64,000 bases of DNA from Chitinophaga pinensis (GTDB lineage: Bacteria; Pseudomonadota; Gammaproteobacteria; Burkholderiales; SG8-41): the NCBI GenBank assembly GCA_943329075.2, contig CALQCM020000008.1, positions 1-64,000 on the forward strand, written 5' to 3'. Under the pieces are notes generated by a model that worked only from the letters and a program-made list of their open reading frames with translations, was not told where the DNA came from and ran no database searches. A program made the position numbers and the translations under genes. Each line of letters starts with the position of its first letter. The first letter of the stretch is position 1. Below are positions 53,740 to 63,234 of this stretch, one piece after another.

Positions 53740-54416
53740 AAGCCCTCATTCTTGCAGCCGGGCGCGGCGAACGCATGCGTCCGCTGACCGACCGCGTGCC
53801 CAAGCCGCTGATTGAAGTCGGTGGCAAACCGCTGATTGTGCATCACATTGAAAAACTTGCCGCGCTGGGCTGTGAGCGCGTCGTCATCAATCACGCGCAT
53901 CTCGGTGAAATGATCGAGGCGGCGCTGGGCGACGGGGCACGTTATGGCGTCACCATTGACTATTCGCGCGAGGAAACCGCGCTTGAGACCGCCGGCGGCA
54001 TTGCCACCGCGTTGCCAATGCTCGGCACGGCGCCGTTTATCGTCGTCAATGCCGATGTCTACAGCGAATATGACTATGCGGGTCTGCTGGAAGCGGCAGA
54101 CCGGTTGGGTGCGGCCAACGCGCATCTGGTGCTGGTCGACAACCCGGAGCACCATCCCGACGGCGATTTTGCCCTGCGCGGCGGCAAACTTGCGCCCGCG
54201 GGCGCTTTGCTGACCTTCAGCGGTCTGGCGGTCTACCGGCCGGCGTTGTTCGCGGCAATCCCGCCCGGCACGCGCGCGCCGCTGGCACCGTTGTTGCGCG
54301 AACAGATCGCCGCCGGCGCAGTTGCCGGCGAACACTTTCGCGGGCGCTGGTGTGACGTCGGCACGCCTGACCGCTTGACCCGGTTGAACCGGGATTTGCG
54401 TGTCCGGCGCGTATAA
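53736..54416 (+). CDS. murU: N-acetylmuramate-1-phosphate uridylyltransferase MurU
   Basis: Converts MurNAc-1-phosphate to UDP-MurNAc, bypassing the de novo MurA/MurB route. Nucleotidyltransferase motif LILAAGRGERMRPLT at 4-18 and LPKPLIEVGGKPLI-type substrate loop (VPKPLIEVGG) follow; the metal-binding Asp is in VNADVYS. The start is TTG 53736, overlapping the amgK stop. 226 residues. The amgK-murU pair confers intrinsic fosfomycin tolerance in Pseudomonas, so the same may apply here. Confidence 0.9.
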   Translation: MKALILAAGRGERMRPLTDRVPKPLIEVGGKPLIVHHIEKLAALGCERVVINHAHLGEMIEAALGDGARYGVTIDYSREETALETAGGIATALPMLGTAPFIVVNADVYSEYDYAGLLEAADRLGAANAHLVLVDNPEHHPDGDFALRGGKLAPAGALLTFSGLAVYRPALFAAIPPGTRAPLAPLLREQIAAGAVAGEHFRGRWCDVGTPDRLTRLNRDLRVRRV

Positions 54417-54423
54417 TTTGCAC

Positions 54424-55752
54424 ATGAACGAACCACGTCCCCCGACCGATTTCCGTGCCGTCTTCGCGCCGCGCCGCGCGCGGCTCGCTGCGAGCATGAC
54501 CAGCGGGGCGGCCATCGTGCCGACCTCGCCGGAGCGCTTGCGCAACCGCGACGCCCATTATCCGTACCGCTACGACAGCTATTTTTATTATCTGAGCGGG
54601 TTTCCGGAGCCGGAAGCGGTGCTGGTGCTGCTCGCCGGCGCAACACCGCGCAGCATCCTGTTTTGCCGCGACAAGGATCTCGAGCGCGAAATCTGGGACG
54701 GGTTCCGCTTCGGCCCCGACGCCGCGCGCGAGTTGTTCGGTTTTGACGAGTGTTACAGCATCAGCGAGCTCGACACACGCATGCCGCAGCTGCTGGCCGA
54801 CCAGCCTGCGTTGTATTGCCACCTCGGCGCCGATACCGTCTGGGACGCGCGCGTGCTGGGCTGGATCAACGCGGTACGCGCGCAGGTGCGCAGCGGTGTT
54901 GCCGCGCCGTCGGCGATCCACGATCTGCACCGCTGGCTGGATGACATGCGCGTGGTCAAGGATGTGCACGAACTGGCGGCAATGCGGCGCGCCGCCGATA
55001 TTTCCACGGTGGCGCATGCACGCGCCATGCGCGCCGCGAAGAGCGCCCACAACGAATACGAAATCGAGGCCGAGCTGCTGCACGAATTCCGCCGCCGCGG
55101 CGCGCAGGCCCCGGCCTATACGCCGATTGTCGCCAGTGGCGCCCATGCCTGCGTGTTGCACTACGTCAGCAATGACGCGCCGTTAAAACAGGGCGATCTG
55201 CTGCTGATCGATGCCGGCTGCGAATGCGATGGTTATGCCGCCGACATCACGCGCACCTTTCCGGTCAGCGGCCGCTATTCGCCGGCGCAGCGCGATGTCT
55301 ATGAAGTCGTGCTGGCGGCGCAGGCGGCGGCGATTGCGGCGACCAAACCCGGCGTGCGCTGGAACGAGCCGCACGATGCCGCCGTGCGCGTGCTGGCGCA
55401 GGGCATGATCGATTTCGGTTTGTGCCAGGGCAGCCTCGACAAGGTGCTCGAAAACGGTGATTACCGCCGCTTCTACATGCACCGCACCGGGCACTGGCTC
55501 GGCCTCGACGTGCACGATGCCGGCGAATACAAGTGTGACAACCAGTGGCGGCTGCTCGAACCCGGTATGGTGTTGACGGCCGAACCCGGCTTTTATATCC
55601 GCCCGGGCGAGGGTGTGCCGGCGCATTTCGAGAACATCGGCATACGCATCGAAGATGATGTGCTGGTGACCGCGCAGGGCCATGAGGTCCTCACCGAGGC
55701 GGCACCCAAATCGGTCGCCGCGATCGAAGCGTTGATGCGTGAATGTGCATAA
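54424..55752 (+). CDS. pepP: Xaa-Pro aminopeptidase (aminopeptidase P)
   Basis: Releases the N-terminal residue from peptides with proline in second position. It has an N-terminal AMP-N domain (1-130, RNRDAHYPYRYDSYFYYLSGF) and a pita-bread catalytic domain with the five dinuclear metal ligands visible in DAGCECDGYAADITRTF, HRTGHWLGLDVHD, TAEPGFYI and ENIGIRIEDD. The ATG at 54424 gives 442 residues. It overlaps ubiH by 14 nt. Confidence 0.95.
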   Translation: MNEPRPPTDFRAVFAPRRARLAASMTSGAAIVPTSPERLRNRDAHYPYRYDSYFYYLSGFPEPEAVLVLLAGATPRSILFCRDKDLEREIWDGFRFGPDAARELFGFDECYSISELDTRMPQLLADQPALYCHLGADTVWDARVLGWINAVRAQVRSGVAAPSAIHDLHRWLDDMRVVKDVHELAAMRRAADISTVAHARAMRAAKSAHNEYEIEAELLHEFRRRGAQAPAYTPIVASGAHACVLHYVSNDAPLKQGDLLLIDAGCECDGYAADITRTFPVSGRYSPAQRDVYEVVLAAQAAAIAATKPGVRWNEPHDAAVRVLAQGMIDFGLCQGSLDKVLENGDYRRFYMHRTGHWLGLDVHDAGEYKCDNQWRLLEPGMVLTAEPGFYIRPGEGVPAHFENIGIRIEDDVLVTAQGHEVLTEAAPKSVAAIEALMRECA

Positions 55753-56893
55753 CGAAATAATCGTTGTCGGCGGCGGCCCCGTGGGTAGCGCGCTGGCACT
55801 CGGTCTTGACCGGCGCGGTTGCGCGGTCACCTTGCTTGAGGCGCGTGCCAAAGGTGGCGCCGAAGCCGACGCGCGCACGCTGGCGTTGTCGTATGGCAGC
55901 CGCCTCATACTCGAACGCTTGGGCGTATGGCCGCTGTCGCCGCCGCCGACGCCGATACTCGAAATCAATGTTTCACAGCGCGCCGGCTTTGGTCGCGTCG
56001 AACTGAGTGCGGCCGATGCCGCCGTGCCCGCGCTTGGCTATGTTGTCGAATACGGCGCATTGCAGCGGGCGCTCACTGCGGCGCTGTCACACAGCCGCGT
56101 TCGTATCGAAACCGGTTGCACCGCGCTGGCGGTGAATGGCGATGCACAACAGGCCGGCGTCGAAGTCGAGCAGGCGGGCGGACGGCGCGTATTGCACGCC
56201 GGACTCGTGGCGATTGCCGATGGCGGCGGCGGCCTTGAACTGGCACAGGTCAAAACACGCGACTATCAACAGTCCGCACTGGTTTGCGACATCGCCAGCG
56301 AGCAGCCGCACCGCAACCGGGCGTTTGAACGCTTCACCGACGAAGGGCCGCTCGCCCTGCTGCCGAACGCGGCGGGCTGGGCGCTGGTGTGGACGATGCA
56401 TGCGCAGCGCGCGGACGCACTGCAAGCGCTCGACGAGGCCGCGTTTTGCGCCCAGTTGCACCAGGCATTCGGCCCGGCGCTGGGCACATTCACAGTGCGC
56501 GGCCGGCGCAGCGTTTTTCCGTTGCGCTTGAAAATCGCCGCGCAGGCGGTGGCGCCGCGCTGCGTATTGATCGGCAATGCGGCACAAACATTGCATCCGG
56601 TTGCGGGGCAGGGATTCAATCTCGGATTGCGGGATGCCTTTGAGCTCGCGCGCCTGATTGCGGTGCGCGGTGCCGAAGACGCCGGCGGGAGCGCATTGCT
56701 GAAGGCTTTTTTTGCGCAACGCCGTTTTGATCGAACCGCCACCATTTTGTTCACGGACTCTCTGATCCAGTTGTTTTCCAAAGACATCCCGTTGCTGGCG
56801 CCGGTGCGCGGCCTCGGACTGGCGGCACTGGCGATGATTCCGGCGGCCCGCAAATTCGTCGCGCGGCGCATGATTTTCGGCGCGCGCGGCTAA
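55739..56893 (+). CDS. ubiH: UbiH/UbiF/VisC-family FAD-dependent ubiquinone hydroxylase
   Basis: Flavin monooxygenase of ubiquinone synthesis. N-terminal FAD motif VVGGGPVGSALALGL (9-23), middle EARTLALS-like signature (ADARTLALSYGS), and C-terminal GNAAQTLHPVAGQGFNLGLRDA. At 384 residues it is normal. pepP-ubiH adjacency is as in E. coli, which favours UbiH, but position-specificity among the paralogues cannot be read from sequence. Start GTG 55739 or 55745. Confidence 0.9.
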   Translation: MNVHNEIIVVGGGPVGSALALGLDRRGCAVTLLEARAKGGAEADARTLALSYGSRLILERLGVWPLSPPPTPILEINVSQRAGFGRVELSAADAAVPALGYVVEYGALQRALTAALSHSRVRIETGCTALAVNGDAQQAGVEVEQAGGRRVLHAGLVAIADGGGGLELAQVKTRDYQQSALVCDIASEQPHRNRAFERFTDEGPLALLPNAAGWALVWTMHAQRADALQALDEAAFCAQLHQAFGPALGTFTVRGRRSVFPLRLKIAAQAVAPRCVLIGNAAQTLHPVAGQGFNLGLRDAFELARLIAVRGAEDAGGSALLKAFFAQRRFDRTATILFTDSLIQLFSKDIPLLAPVRGLGLAALAMIPAARKFVARRMIFGARG

Positions 56894-56917
56894 CTGCAAA
56901 AAATTTCATCAAGTCGC

Positions 56918-56946
56918 TTTTCTTGCCGCTAGGCGGCGATTACAAT
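56918..56946 (+). promoter_or_regulatory. candidate promoter of dusB-fis with GC-rich discriminator
   Basis: TACAAT at 56941-56946 is followed directly by GACGCCC, a GC-rich discriminator of the kind seen at stringently controlled promoters such as E. coli fis. The -35 region is weak. The region lies between ubiH (ends 56893) and dusB. Confidence 0.4.
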
Positions 56947-56994
56947 GACGCCCTTTCCCAAAAAACAACGAGTCCGCATCAAGCGTGTTGAACA

Positions 56995-58002
56995 ATGCAG
57001 ATCGGTCCGCATCAATTAAAAAATAATCTGGTGGTTGCGCCGATGGCCGGCGTTACCGATCGGCCGTTCCGGCAGTTGTGCAAACTGATGGGCGCGGGCA
57101 TGGCCGTGTCGGAAATGGTGGCGAGCAATTCGCTGCTGTGGGGATCCGAAAAAACGCGCCGGCGCGCCAATCATGAAGGCGAAGTCGATCCGATCTCGGT
57201 GCAGATCGCCGGCGCCGATCCGCAGATGATGGCCGACGCCGCGCGCTACAACGTCGATCAGGGCGCGCAGATCATCGATATCAACATGGGCTGCCCCGCC
57301 AAGAAAATTTGCAATGTGATGGCGGGCTCCGCATTGTTGCAGAACGAGCCGCTGGTGCAGCGCATCGTCGAAGCCGTGGTCAACGCCGTCAATGTGCCGG
57401 TGACGCTGAAAATACGCACCGGCTGGGACCGCAGCAACCGCAACGCCATCACCGTCGCACGCATCGCGGAGAGCGCGGGCATACAGGCGCTGGCGGTGCA
57501 CGGCCGCACACGCGCCTGCGGCTACACCGGCGACGCCGAATACGACACGATTGCCGCGGTCAAGGCCGCGGTGAATATTCCGGTGATCGCCAACGGCGAC
57601 ATCACCACGCCCGAGAAAGCGAAACACGTGCTCGCCTACACCGGCGCCGACGCCGTCATGATCGGCCGCGCGGCGCAGGGCCGGCCCTGGATTTTCCGCG
57701 AAATTGAACACTATCTGCTAACCGGCACGCATCTGCCGGCGCCCGAGGTCAGCGAGATCCATCGCGTGCTGGTCGGGCACCTGCACGACCTCTACGCTTT
57801 TTATGGCGAACAGTCCGGCGTGCGCATCGCGCGCAAACACATCTCCTGGTACACCAAGGGGCTCGCCGGTTCGGCGTCATTTCGTCACGCCATGAACCAG
57901 TTACAGACCTGCGCCGAGCAGCTCGACGCGGTCAACACTTTTTTCAGCGAGCTGGCCAGTCACGGCCTGCGGCTTACCTACGTCGAGGAACTTGCAGCAT
58001 GA
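56995..58002 (+). CDS. dusB: tRNA-dihydrouridine synthase B
   Basis: FMN-dependent reductase that forms dihydrouridine in the tRNA D-loop. Conserved VAPMAGVTDRPFRQL, the catalytic cysteine in NMGCPAKK, and VHGRTR and NGDITTPEKA. At 335 residues it is normal. Its stop overlaps the fis start by 4 nt, the same dusB-fis operon as in enterobacteria. Confidence 0.96.
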   Translation: MQIGPHQLKNNLVVAPMAGVTDRPFRQLCKLMGAGMAVSEMVASNSLLWGSEKTRRRANHEGEVDPISVQIAGADPQMMADAARYNVDQGAQIIDINMGCPAKKICNVMAGSALLQNEPLVQRIVEAVVNAVNVPVTLKIRTGWDRSNRNAITVARIAESAGIQALAVHGRTRACGYTGDAEYDTIAAVKAAVNIPVIANGDITTPEKAKHVLAYTGADAVMIGRAAQGRPWIFREIEHYLLTGTHLPAPEVSEIHRVLVGHLHDLYAFYGEQSGVRIARKHISWYTKGLAGSASFRHAMNQLQTCAEQLDAVNTFFSELASHGLRLTYVEELAA

Positions 58003-58241
58003 TGATGAACGAGAACGAAATGGCGCGCTTCGTGCGCAAGGCCATCGACGGATATTTCAAAGACCTCGACGGTGAAAAAGCGCGCGGGGTCTATGACATG
58101 GTAATTAACAGCGTCGAAAAGCCGCTGCTCGAATCGGTCCTGCACAAGCTGCAGGGCAACCAGTCGCATGCCGCGGTGGTGCTGGGCATCAACCGCAACA
58201 CCCTGCGCAAGAAAATGAAGGCGCACGGAATCAAGGGCTAG
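57999..58241 (+). CDS. fis: nucleoid-associated DNA-binding protein Fis
   Basis: Small homodimeric factor that bends DNA and activates rRNA and other promoters. The C-terminal helix-turn-helix reads QSHAAVVLGINRNTLRKKMKAHGI. At 80 residues it is shorter at the N-terminus than E. coli Fis (98), as is usual for betaproteobacteria. Adjacent start codons at 57999, 58002 and 58005 exist. Confidence 0.95.
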   Translation: MMMNENEMARFVRKAIDGYFKDLDGEKARGVYDMVINSVEKPLLESVLHKLQGNQSHAAVVLGINRNTLRKKMKAHGIKG

Positions 58242-58246
58242 AAAAC

Positions 58247-58342
58247 AGGATCGAGGATTCAGGATTGAGTAAAAACTTCTTGCTGAATCACTTTCGCGCC
58301 AAAGCCGGTTTGCTCAATCCTCTATCCTGAATCCTAGATCCT
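58247..58342. repeat. long imperfect inverted repeat built from AGGATTC-like units, between fis and purH
   Basis: Left arm 58247-58269 pairs with right arm 58313-58342: AGGATC-N-AGGATTCAGGAT matches on both, and the right arm has a 7-nt insertion. Loop of 43 nt. Tandem ATCCTGAATCCT motifs are dispersed intergenic repeats in some betaproteobacteria. It ends 6 nt before the purH ATG and could sequester its ribosome site. Confidence 0.7.
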
Positions 58343-58348
58343 GCCGTC

Positions 58349-59911
58349 ATGTCCATCATCAAAACCGCGCTGCTGAGCGTATCCGAGAAGACCGGCCTGG
58401 TCGAATTTGCGCGCGGGCTCGCCAGCCACGGCGTGAAGATGCTGTCGACCGGCGGCACCGCCAAACTGCTGCGGGACAGCGGCGTTGATGTCACTGAAGT
58501 GTCGGACCATACCGGCTTTCCCGAAATGCTCGACGGGCGCGTGAAAACGCTGCACCCGAAAATCCACGGCGGCATCCTGGCACGGCGCGATCTGACTGCG
58601 CATGCGGACGCGATCAAGCAAGCCGGCATCGCACCGATCGATCTCGTCGTCGTCAATTTGTATCCGTTCACGCAGACCATCGCGCGCGAGGGCTGTACTT
58701 TTGAAGAAGCCATCGAGAACATCGACATCGGCGGGCCGGCGATGCTACGCAGCGCAGCCAAGAACCATGCGCATGTCGCGGTGGTCACCGATCCGGCCGA
58801 TTACGCCGGCATCCTGCATGAAATGCAAAGCGCCAACGGCGCGGTGGGTGCGCCGATGCGCTTCAAGCTGGCGCAAAAGGCGTTTTCGCACACCGCCGCC
58901 TACGACGGTGCGATCAGCAATTACCTCACCGCGCTCGCTACGGACGGCACGCGCGCCGCATTTCCGCAGCGTCTCAATCTGAATTTCGAACTGGCACAAA
59001 CGCTGCGTTACGGCGAGAACCCGCACCAGAACGCGGCGTTTTATCGCGACCTTGAGCCGGCCGCCGGCAGTCTGGCGCGCTACACACAGTTGCAGGGCAA
59101 GGAACTGTCATATAACAACATCGCCGACGCCGATGCGGCGTGGGAATGCGTGAAGACGTTCACGCAGCCGGCCTGTGTGATTATCAAACACGCAAACCCC
59201 TGCGGCGTCGCGGTGGCCACGGGCACGCTCGACGCCTACCGTCTGGCGTTAGCGACCGATCCGACCTCGGCCTTCGGCGGCATCATCGCGTTTAACCGCG
59301 AACTTGATGCCGAGACCGCACAGGCGGTGGCCGGTCAGTTCGTTGAAGTGCTGATCGCGCCGGCCGTATCGGCGGCAGCGAAAGCCGTGCTGGCAAAAAA
59401 AGAAAACGTGCGCCTGCTTGAAGTGCCGCTCGCACCCGGCGCCAATATTTTTGAAACCAAACGCGTCGGTGGCGGCATGCTGGTGCAGTCGCCCGACAAC
59501 TTCAACATCACCGCGGCGGACCTTCGGGGGGTGACGAAAAAAGCACCGACGCCGCAGCAAACGGAAGACCTGCTGTTTGCCTGGCGCGTTGCCAAATTCG
59601 TCAAATCCAACGCCATCGTTTTCTGCGCCAACGGCCAGACCATCGGCGTCGGCGCCGGCCAGATGAGCCGGGTCGATTCGGCGCGCATCGCCTCGATCAA
59701 GGCGAAGAATGCCAATCTCACACTGGCTGGCTCGGTGGTGGCCTCCGACGCGTTTTTCCCGTTCCGCGATGGCCTCGACGTGGTCGCCGAGGCGGGTGCG
59801 GTGGCGGTGATACAACCCGGCGGCAGCATGCGCGACGCCGAGGTGATTGCGGCGGCCGACGAGCGCGGCATTGCCATGGTGTTTACCGCACATCGCCATT
59901 TCCGCCATTAA
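58349..59911 (+). CDS. purH: bifunctional AICAR transformylase / IMP cyclohydrolase
   Basis: Last two steps of de novo IMP synthesis. The N-terminal cyclohydrolase (1-150) has [11 protein letters not shown] and [14 protein letters not shown]; the C-terminal transformylase has [20 protein letters not shown] and [10 protein letters not shown]. At 520 residues it is normal. purH-purD are adjacent as in E. coli. Confidence 0.97.
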   Translation: MSIIKTALLSVSEKTGLVEFARGLASHGVKMLSTGGTAKLLRDSGVDVTEVSDHTGFPEMLDGRVKTLHPKIHGGILARRDLTAHADAIKQAGIAPIDLVVVNLYPFTQTIAREGCTFEEAIENIDIGGPAMLRSAAKNHAHVAVVTDPADYAGILHEMQSANGAVGAPMRFKLAQKAFSHTAAYDGAISNYLTALATDGTRAAFPQRLNLNFELAQTLRYGENPHQNAAFYRDLEPAAGSLARYTQLQGKELSYNNIADADAAWECVKTFTQPACVIIKHANPCGVAVATGTLDAYRLALATDPTSAFGGIIAFNRELDAETAQAVAGQFVEVLIAPAVSAAAKAVLAKKENVRLLEVPLAPGANIFETKRVGGGMLVQSPDNFNITAADLRGVTKKAPTPQQTEDLLFAWRVAKFVKSNAIVFCANGQTIGVGAGQMSRVDSARIASIKAKNANLTLAGSVVASDAFFPFRDGLDVVAEAGAVAVIQPGGSMRDAEVIAAADERGIAMVFTAHRHFRH

Positions 59912-59947
59912 AGCGTTCGCGCCGGCGCGTTTTTCACGGAGCACAGA

Positions 59948-61225
59948 ATGAAACTGCTGGTCATCGGTTCCGGAGGACGTGAGCACGCACTGGCGTGGAA
60001 ACTCACGCATTCGCCGCGCGTCTCGAAGGTTTACGTCGCGCCGGGCAATGCCGGCACCGCGCTGGAAGAGGGCCTCGAGAACGTCAACATCACCGCGCAC
60101 GCCGAACTGATCGAATTCGTGCGCCGCGAGCAGATTGCGCTGACGGTGGTCGGCCCCGAGGCACCGCTGGCGGCCGGCATCGTTGATGATTTCACCGCGG
60201 CGGGTCTCAAAATTTTCGGCCCGACCAAAGCCGCGGCGCAGCTTGAGAGCTCGAAAGATTTCGCCAAGCAGTTTATGGCGCGCAACAAAATCCCGACCGC
60301 CGCGCACCAGACCTTCACCGACGCGGCGGCCGCGCACCACTACGTCGAGCAACGCGGCGCGCCGATTGTGATCAAGGCCGATGGTCTGGCCGCCGGCAAG
60401 GGCGTGGTGGTCGCCATCGATCTGCAAGAAGCGCACGACGCCATCGACATGATGCTCGTCGGCAACAAGATGGGGTCGGCTGGCGCGCGGGTGGTGATCG
60501 AAGATTTTCTCGACGGCGAAGAAGCCAGCTTCATCGTCATGTCCGACGGCCGCCATGTGCTCGCACTGGCAACCAGCCAGGACCACAAACGTTTGAACGA
60601 CGGCGATGCCGGCCCCAACACCGGCGGCATGGGCGCGTATTCGCCGGCACCGGTGGTGACGCCGGCCGTGCATGCGCGCGTGATGCGCGAAGTCATCCTG
60701 CCAACCATCGCCGGCATGGAACGCGAAGGCGCGCCGTTCACCGGCTTTTTGTATGCCGGGTTGATGATCACCAAAGACGGCGGCGTCAATGTCGTCGAAT
60801 TCAACTGCCGCATGGGTGACCCGGAAACCCAGCCGATCATCATGCGCCTGAAAAGCGATCTGCCGGGGTTGCTCGAGCACGCGCTCGACGGCAGTCTCGA
60901 CAAAATCGAAGTCGAATGGGATCCGCGCGCCGCGCTCGGCGTGGTGATCGCCGCCCACGGTTATCCGGATGCGCCGCGCAAGGGCGATGTCATCAGCGGG
61001 CTTTCGGCGGCGAGCGAAGACGCCCACATATTTCACTCGGGCACCGCGTTCAACGGCAAACAGGTCGTCGCCAGCGGCGGCCGCGTGTTGTGCGTGACCG
61101 CACTCGGCCACAGCGTCAAAATCGCGCAGAAGCGCGCCTATGAAGTGGCCGAGCCGATCCGCTTCGACGGCATGCAGATGCGGCGTGACATCGGGTATCG
61201 CGCCGTGGTTGCCAGGCGCAGCTGA
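59948..61225 (+). CDS. purD: phosphoribosylamine--glycine ligase
   Basis: ATP-grasp enzyme of purine synthesis. Conserved VIGSGGREHALAWKL at the N-terminus, KADGLAAGKGV in the ATP-binding lobe, and EFNCRMGDPETQ. At 425 residues it is normal. A ribosome site CACGGAG precedes it; gap after purH is 36 nt. Confidence 0.97.
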   Translation: MKLLVIGSGGREHALAWKLTHSPRVSKVYVAPGNAGTALEEGLENVNITAHAELIEFVRREQIALTVVGPEAPLAAGIVDDFTAAGLKIFGPTKAAAQLESSKDFAKQFMARNKIPTAAHQTFTDAAAAHHYVEQRGAPIVIKADGLAAGKGVVVAIDLQEAHDAIDMMLVGNKMGSAGARVVIEDFLDGEEASFIVMSDGRHVLALATSQDHKRLNDGDAGPNTGGMGAYSPAPVVTPAVHARVMREVILPTIAGMEREGAPFTGFLYAGLMITKDGGVNVVEFNCRMGDPETQPIIMRLKSDLPGLLEHALDGSLDKIEVEWDPRAALGVVIAAHGYPDAPRKGDVISGLSAASEDAHIFHSGTAFNGKQVVASGGRVLCVTALGHSVKIAQKRAYEVAEPIRFDGMQMRRDIGYRAVVARRS

Positions 61226-61256
61226 TTTCCAGTAACACCGGCAGGAGGGTGGAGTG

Positions 61257-62120
61257 ATGACTACGTATGACCGCGGGCAGGACGACGTCGGCAATCTTAT
61301 CGCCCTCGAACACGTCAATCTCGCCATTCCCGACCAGCAGCTCGCCACCGCGTTTTACATCGCCGGCCTCGGTTTTACGCGCGATCCCTTCATGTTCCCG
61401 GGCCTCGAGAACATGTGGATCAATATCGGTCGCAGCCAGTGCCATCTGCCGAGCCGCGGCACGCAACGGCTGCGCGGTGTCATCGGCATCGTCGTGCCCG
61501 ATCTGAAAAAACTCGCGCTGCGCCTCGAAAAAACCGCGCCGTTGCTAACCGGCACGCAGTTCGTGTTTAGCGTGCATGCCGACTGCATCGACGCCGTCTG
61601 CCCATGGGGCAACCGTTTCCGCTGTCACGCGCCGTCGGCGCGCTTCGGCACGATGGAACTCGGCATGCCTTACGTCGAATTCGACGTACCGCGCGGCAGT
61701 GCCGACGGTATTACGCGTTTTTATCGTGAAGTGCTTGGCGCACGCGCTGCGCTCGAACAACACAGCACTGCGGCGGTCGCCAGTGTCAGTGCCGGCCCCG
61801 AACAGAAGCTGCTGTTTCGCGAAACCGATGCCGCACTTCCCGCCTACGACAATCACCACATCCAGATCTACATCGCCGATTTTTCCGGGCCGCACGCCGC
61901 GCTGCTGCAGCGCGGCCTGATTACCGAAGAGAGCAATGCGCACCAGTACCGCTTTCGCGACATCGTCGATCCGGCCAGCGGTAAATGGCTGTATACGGTC
62001 GAACACGAGGTGCGCAGCCTGTTGAATCCGCTCTATGCGCGCCCGTTGATCAACCGCAATCCGGACCAGAGCAACAATGCTTATATCCGCGGCCAGGACG
62101 CTTTTCGCGGCACTTGTTAA
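61257..62120 (+). CDS. VOC-superfamily protein with two glyoxalase-like domains, function unknown
   Basis: 287 residues from the ATG at 61257 (GGAGG ribosome site; a GTG at 61254 is adjacent). Two beta-alpha-beta-beta-beta modules are visible: IALEHVNLAIPDQQLATAFYIAGLGF (about 15-110) and MPYVEFDVPRGSADGITRFYREVLGA (about 135-250). Histidine and glutamate positions compatible with a metal site exist in the second. VOC proteins range from dioxygenases to resistance proteins, so no substrate is assigned. It lies between purD and hemF. Confidence 0.8.
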   Translation: MTTYDRGQDDVGNLIALEHVNLAIPDQQLATAFYIAGLGFTRDPFMFPGLENMWINIGRSQCHLPSRGTQRLRGVIGIVVPDLKKLALRLEKTAPLLTGTQFVFSVHADCIDAVCPWGNRFRCHAPSARFGTMELGMPYVEFDVPRGSADGITRFYREVLGARAALEQHSTAAVASVSAGPEQKLLFRETDAALPAYDNHHIQIYIADFSGPHAALLQRGLITEESNAHQYRFRDIVDPASGKWLYTVEHEVRSLLNPLYARPLINRNPDQSNNAYIRGQDAFRGTC

Positions 62121-62150
62121 TACGCTTACGCCACACCAGGAACACATTGC

Positions 62151-63086
62151 ATGAAACCGCAAAACCTCGCCCTTGATATTCCCGCCGTCCGCAAATATCT
62201 GACCGAACTGCAAAAGCGTATCGTCGGGCGCCTCGCGGCGATCGACGGCAAGGATTTCCGCATCGACAGCTGGGAGCGCCCCGAAGGCGGCGGCGGCACC
62301 AGTTGCGTAATCGAGGAAGGCAACATCTTCGAACGCGGCGGCGTCAACCTCTCGTTCGTCACCGGCAGCCAGTTGCCGCCCTCGGCAACTGCGGCGCGCC
62401 CGCATCTGGCCGGCCGGCAGTGGGAGGCGATGGGCGTCTCACTCGTTTTGCATCCGCGCAATCCCTACGTGCCGACCACGCACATGAACGTGCGCTTCTT
62501 CGCGGCGCAACCGACCGCGGAGGAGGGGCAGGACGCGAAACCCGTGTGGTGGTTCGGCGGCGGCATGGACCTCACGCCGTACTACGGCTTCGAACGCGAC
62601 GCGGTGCATTTTCACAGCGTCTGTCGTGACGCGTTGTGTTCCTTCGGCGATGACACCTACGCCCGTTATAAAAAATGGTGCGACGAGTATTTTTATCTGA
62701 AACACCGCAAGGAACCGCGCGGCATCGGCGGCATATTCTTCGACGATTTGTCGGAGCCGGACTTCATGCACTGCTTCCGCCTGCAGCAAAGTGTGGGCAG
62801 CCGTTTTCTTGACGCCTACCTGCCACTTATTGAGCGCCGCAAGGACACGCCGTACGGCGAACGCGAACGTGAGTGGCAGGCCTACCGTCGCGGGCGTTAC
62901 GTCGAATTTAACCTCGTGTGGGACCGCGGCACCCTGTTCGGCCTGCAGTCCGGCGGGCGCACCGAATCGATATTGATGTCGATGCCGCCGATTGTGAAGT
63001 GGCGTTACGACTATCAGCCGGAGGCGGGCAGCGAGGAAGCGAAGCTCTATAGCGACTTCCTGACGCCGCGGGACTGGCTGGGCTGA
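62151..63086 (+). CDS. hemF: oxygen-dependent coproporphyrinogen III oxidase
   Basis: Converts coproporphyrinogen III to protoporphyrinogen IX using O2. Signatures [35 protein letters not shown] and [20 protein letters not shown], and [31 protein letters not shown]. At 311 residues it is normal. It implies haem synthesis under aerobic conditions. Downstream of the VOC gene by 30 nt. Confidence 0.97.
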   Translation: MKPQNLALDIPAVRKYLTELQKRIVGRLAAIDGKDFRIDSWERPEGGGGTSCVIEEGNIFERGGVNLSFVTGSQLPPSATAARPHLAGRQWEAMGVSLVLHPRNPYVPTTHMNVRFFAAQPTAEEGQDAKPVWWFGGGMDLTPYYGFERDAVHFHSVCRDALCSFGDDTYARYKKWCDEYFYLKHRKEPRGIGGIFFDDLSEPDFMHCFRLQQSVGSRFLDAYLPLIERRKDTPYGEREREWQAYRRGRYVEFNLVWDRGTLFGLQSGGRTESILMSMPPIVKWRYDYQPEAGSEEAKLYSDFLTPRDWLG

Positions 63087-63120
63087 GTTGGAAAACCGGC
63101 GCGTGCAAGGTGCGCCGTTG

Positions 63121-63149
63121 TTGCAATACCGCCGCGTGTGGTCTATGCT
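63121..63149 (+). promoter_or_regulatory. predicted promoter of the NYN-domain gene
   Basis: TTGCAA (63121-63126), 17-bp spacer, TATGCT (63144-63149). It lies about 85 nt before the GTG start at 63235, after a short GGCGC/GCGCC hairpin (63098-63116) that ends the hemF region without a T-run. Confidence 0.45.
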
Positions 63150-63234
63150 TTTCGCATCGCTGTACTGCGAAACTGTTTGGTGGTTGTGACGTTTGGGCAG
63201 ATAATTTTTGGCAATTGGTAGTTAGGGTTCTCCA

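Noticed and set aside
59249..61348. 699-codon open frame on the minus strand
   Set aside because: It is antisense to purH and purD, is rich in His, Arg and Ala, and has no family similarity; such frames arise opposite GC-rich genes.
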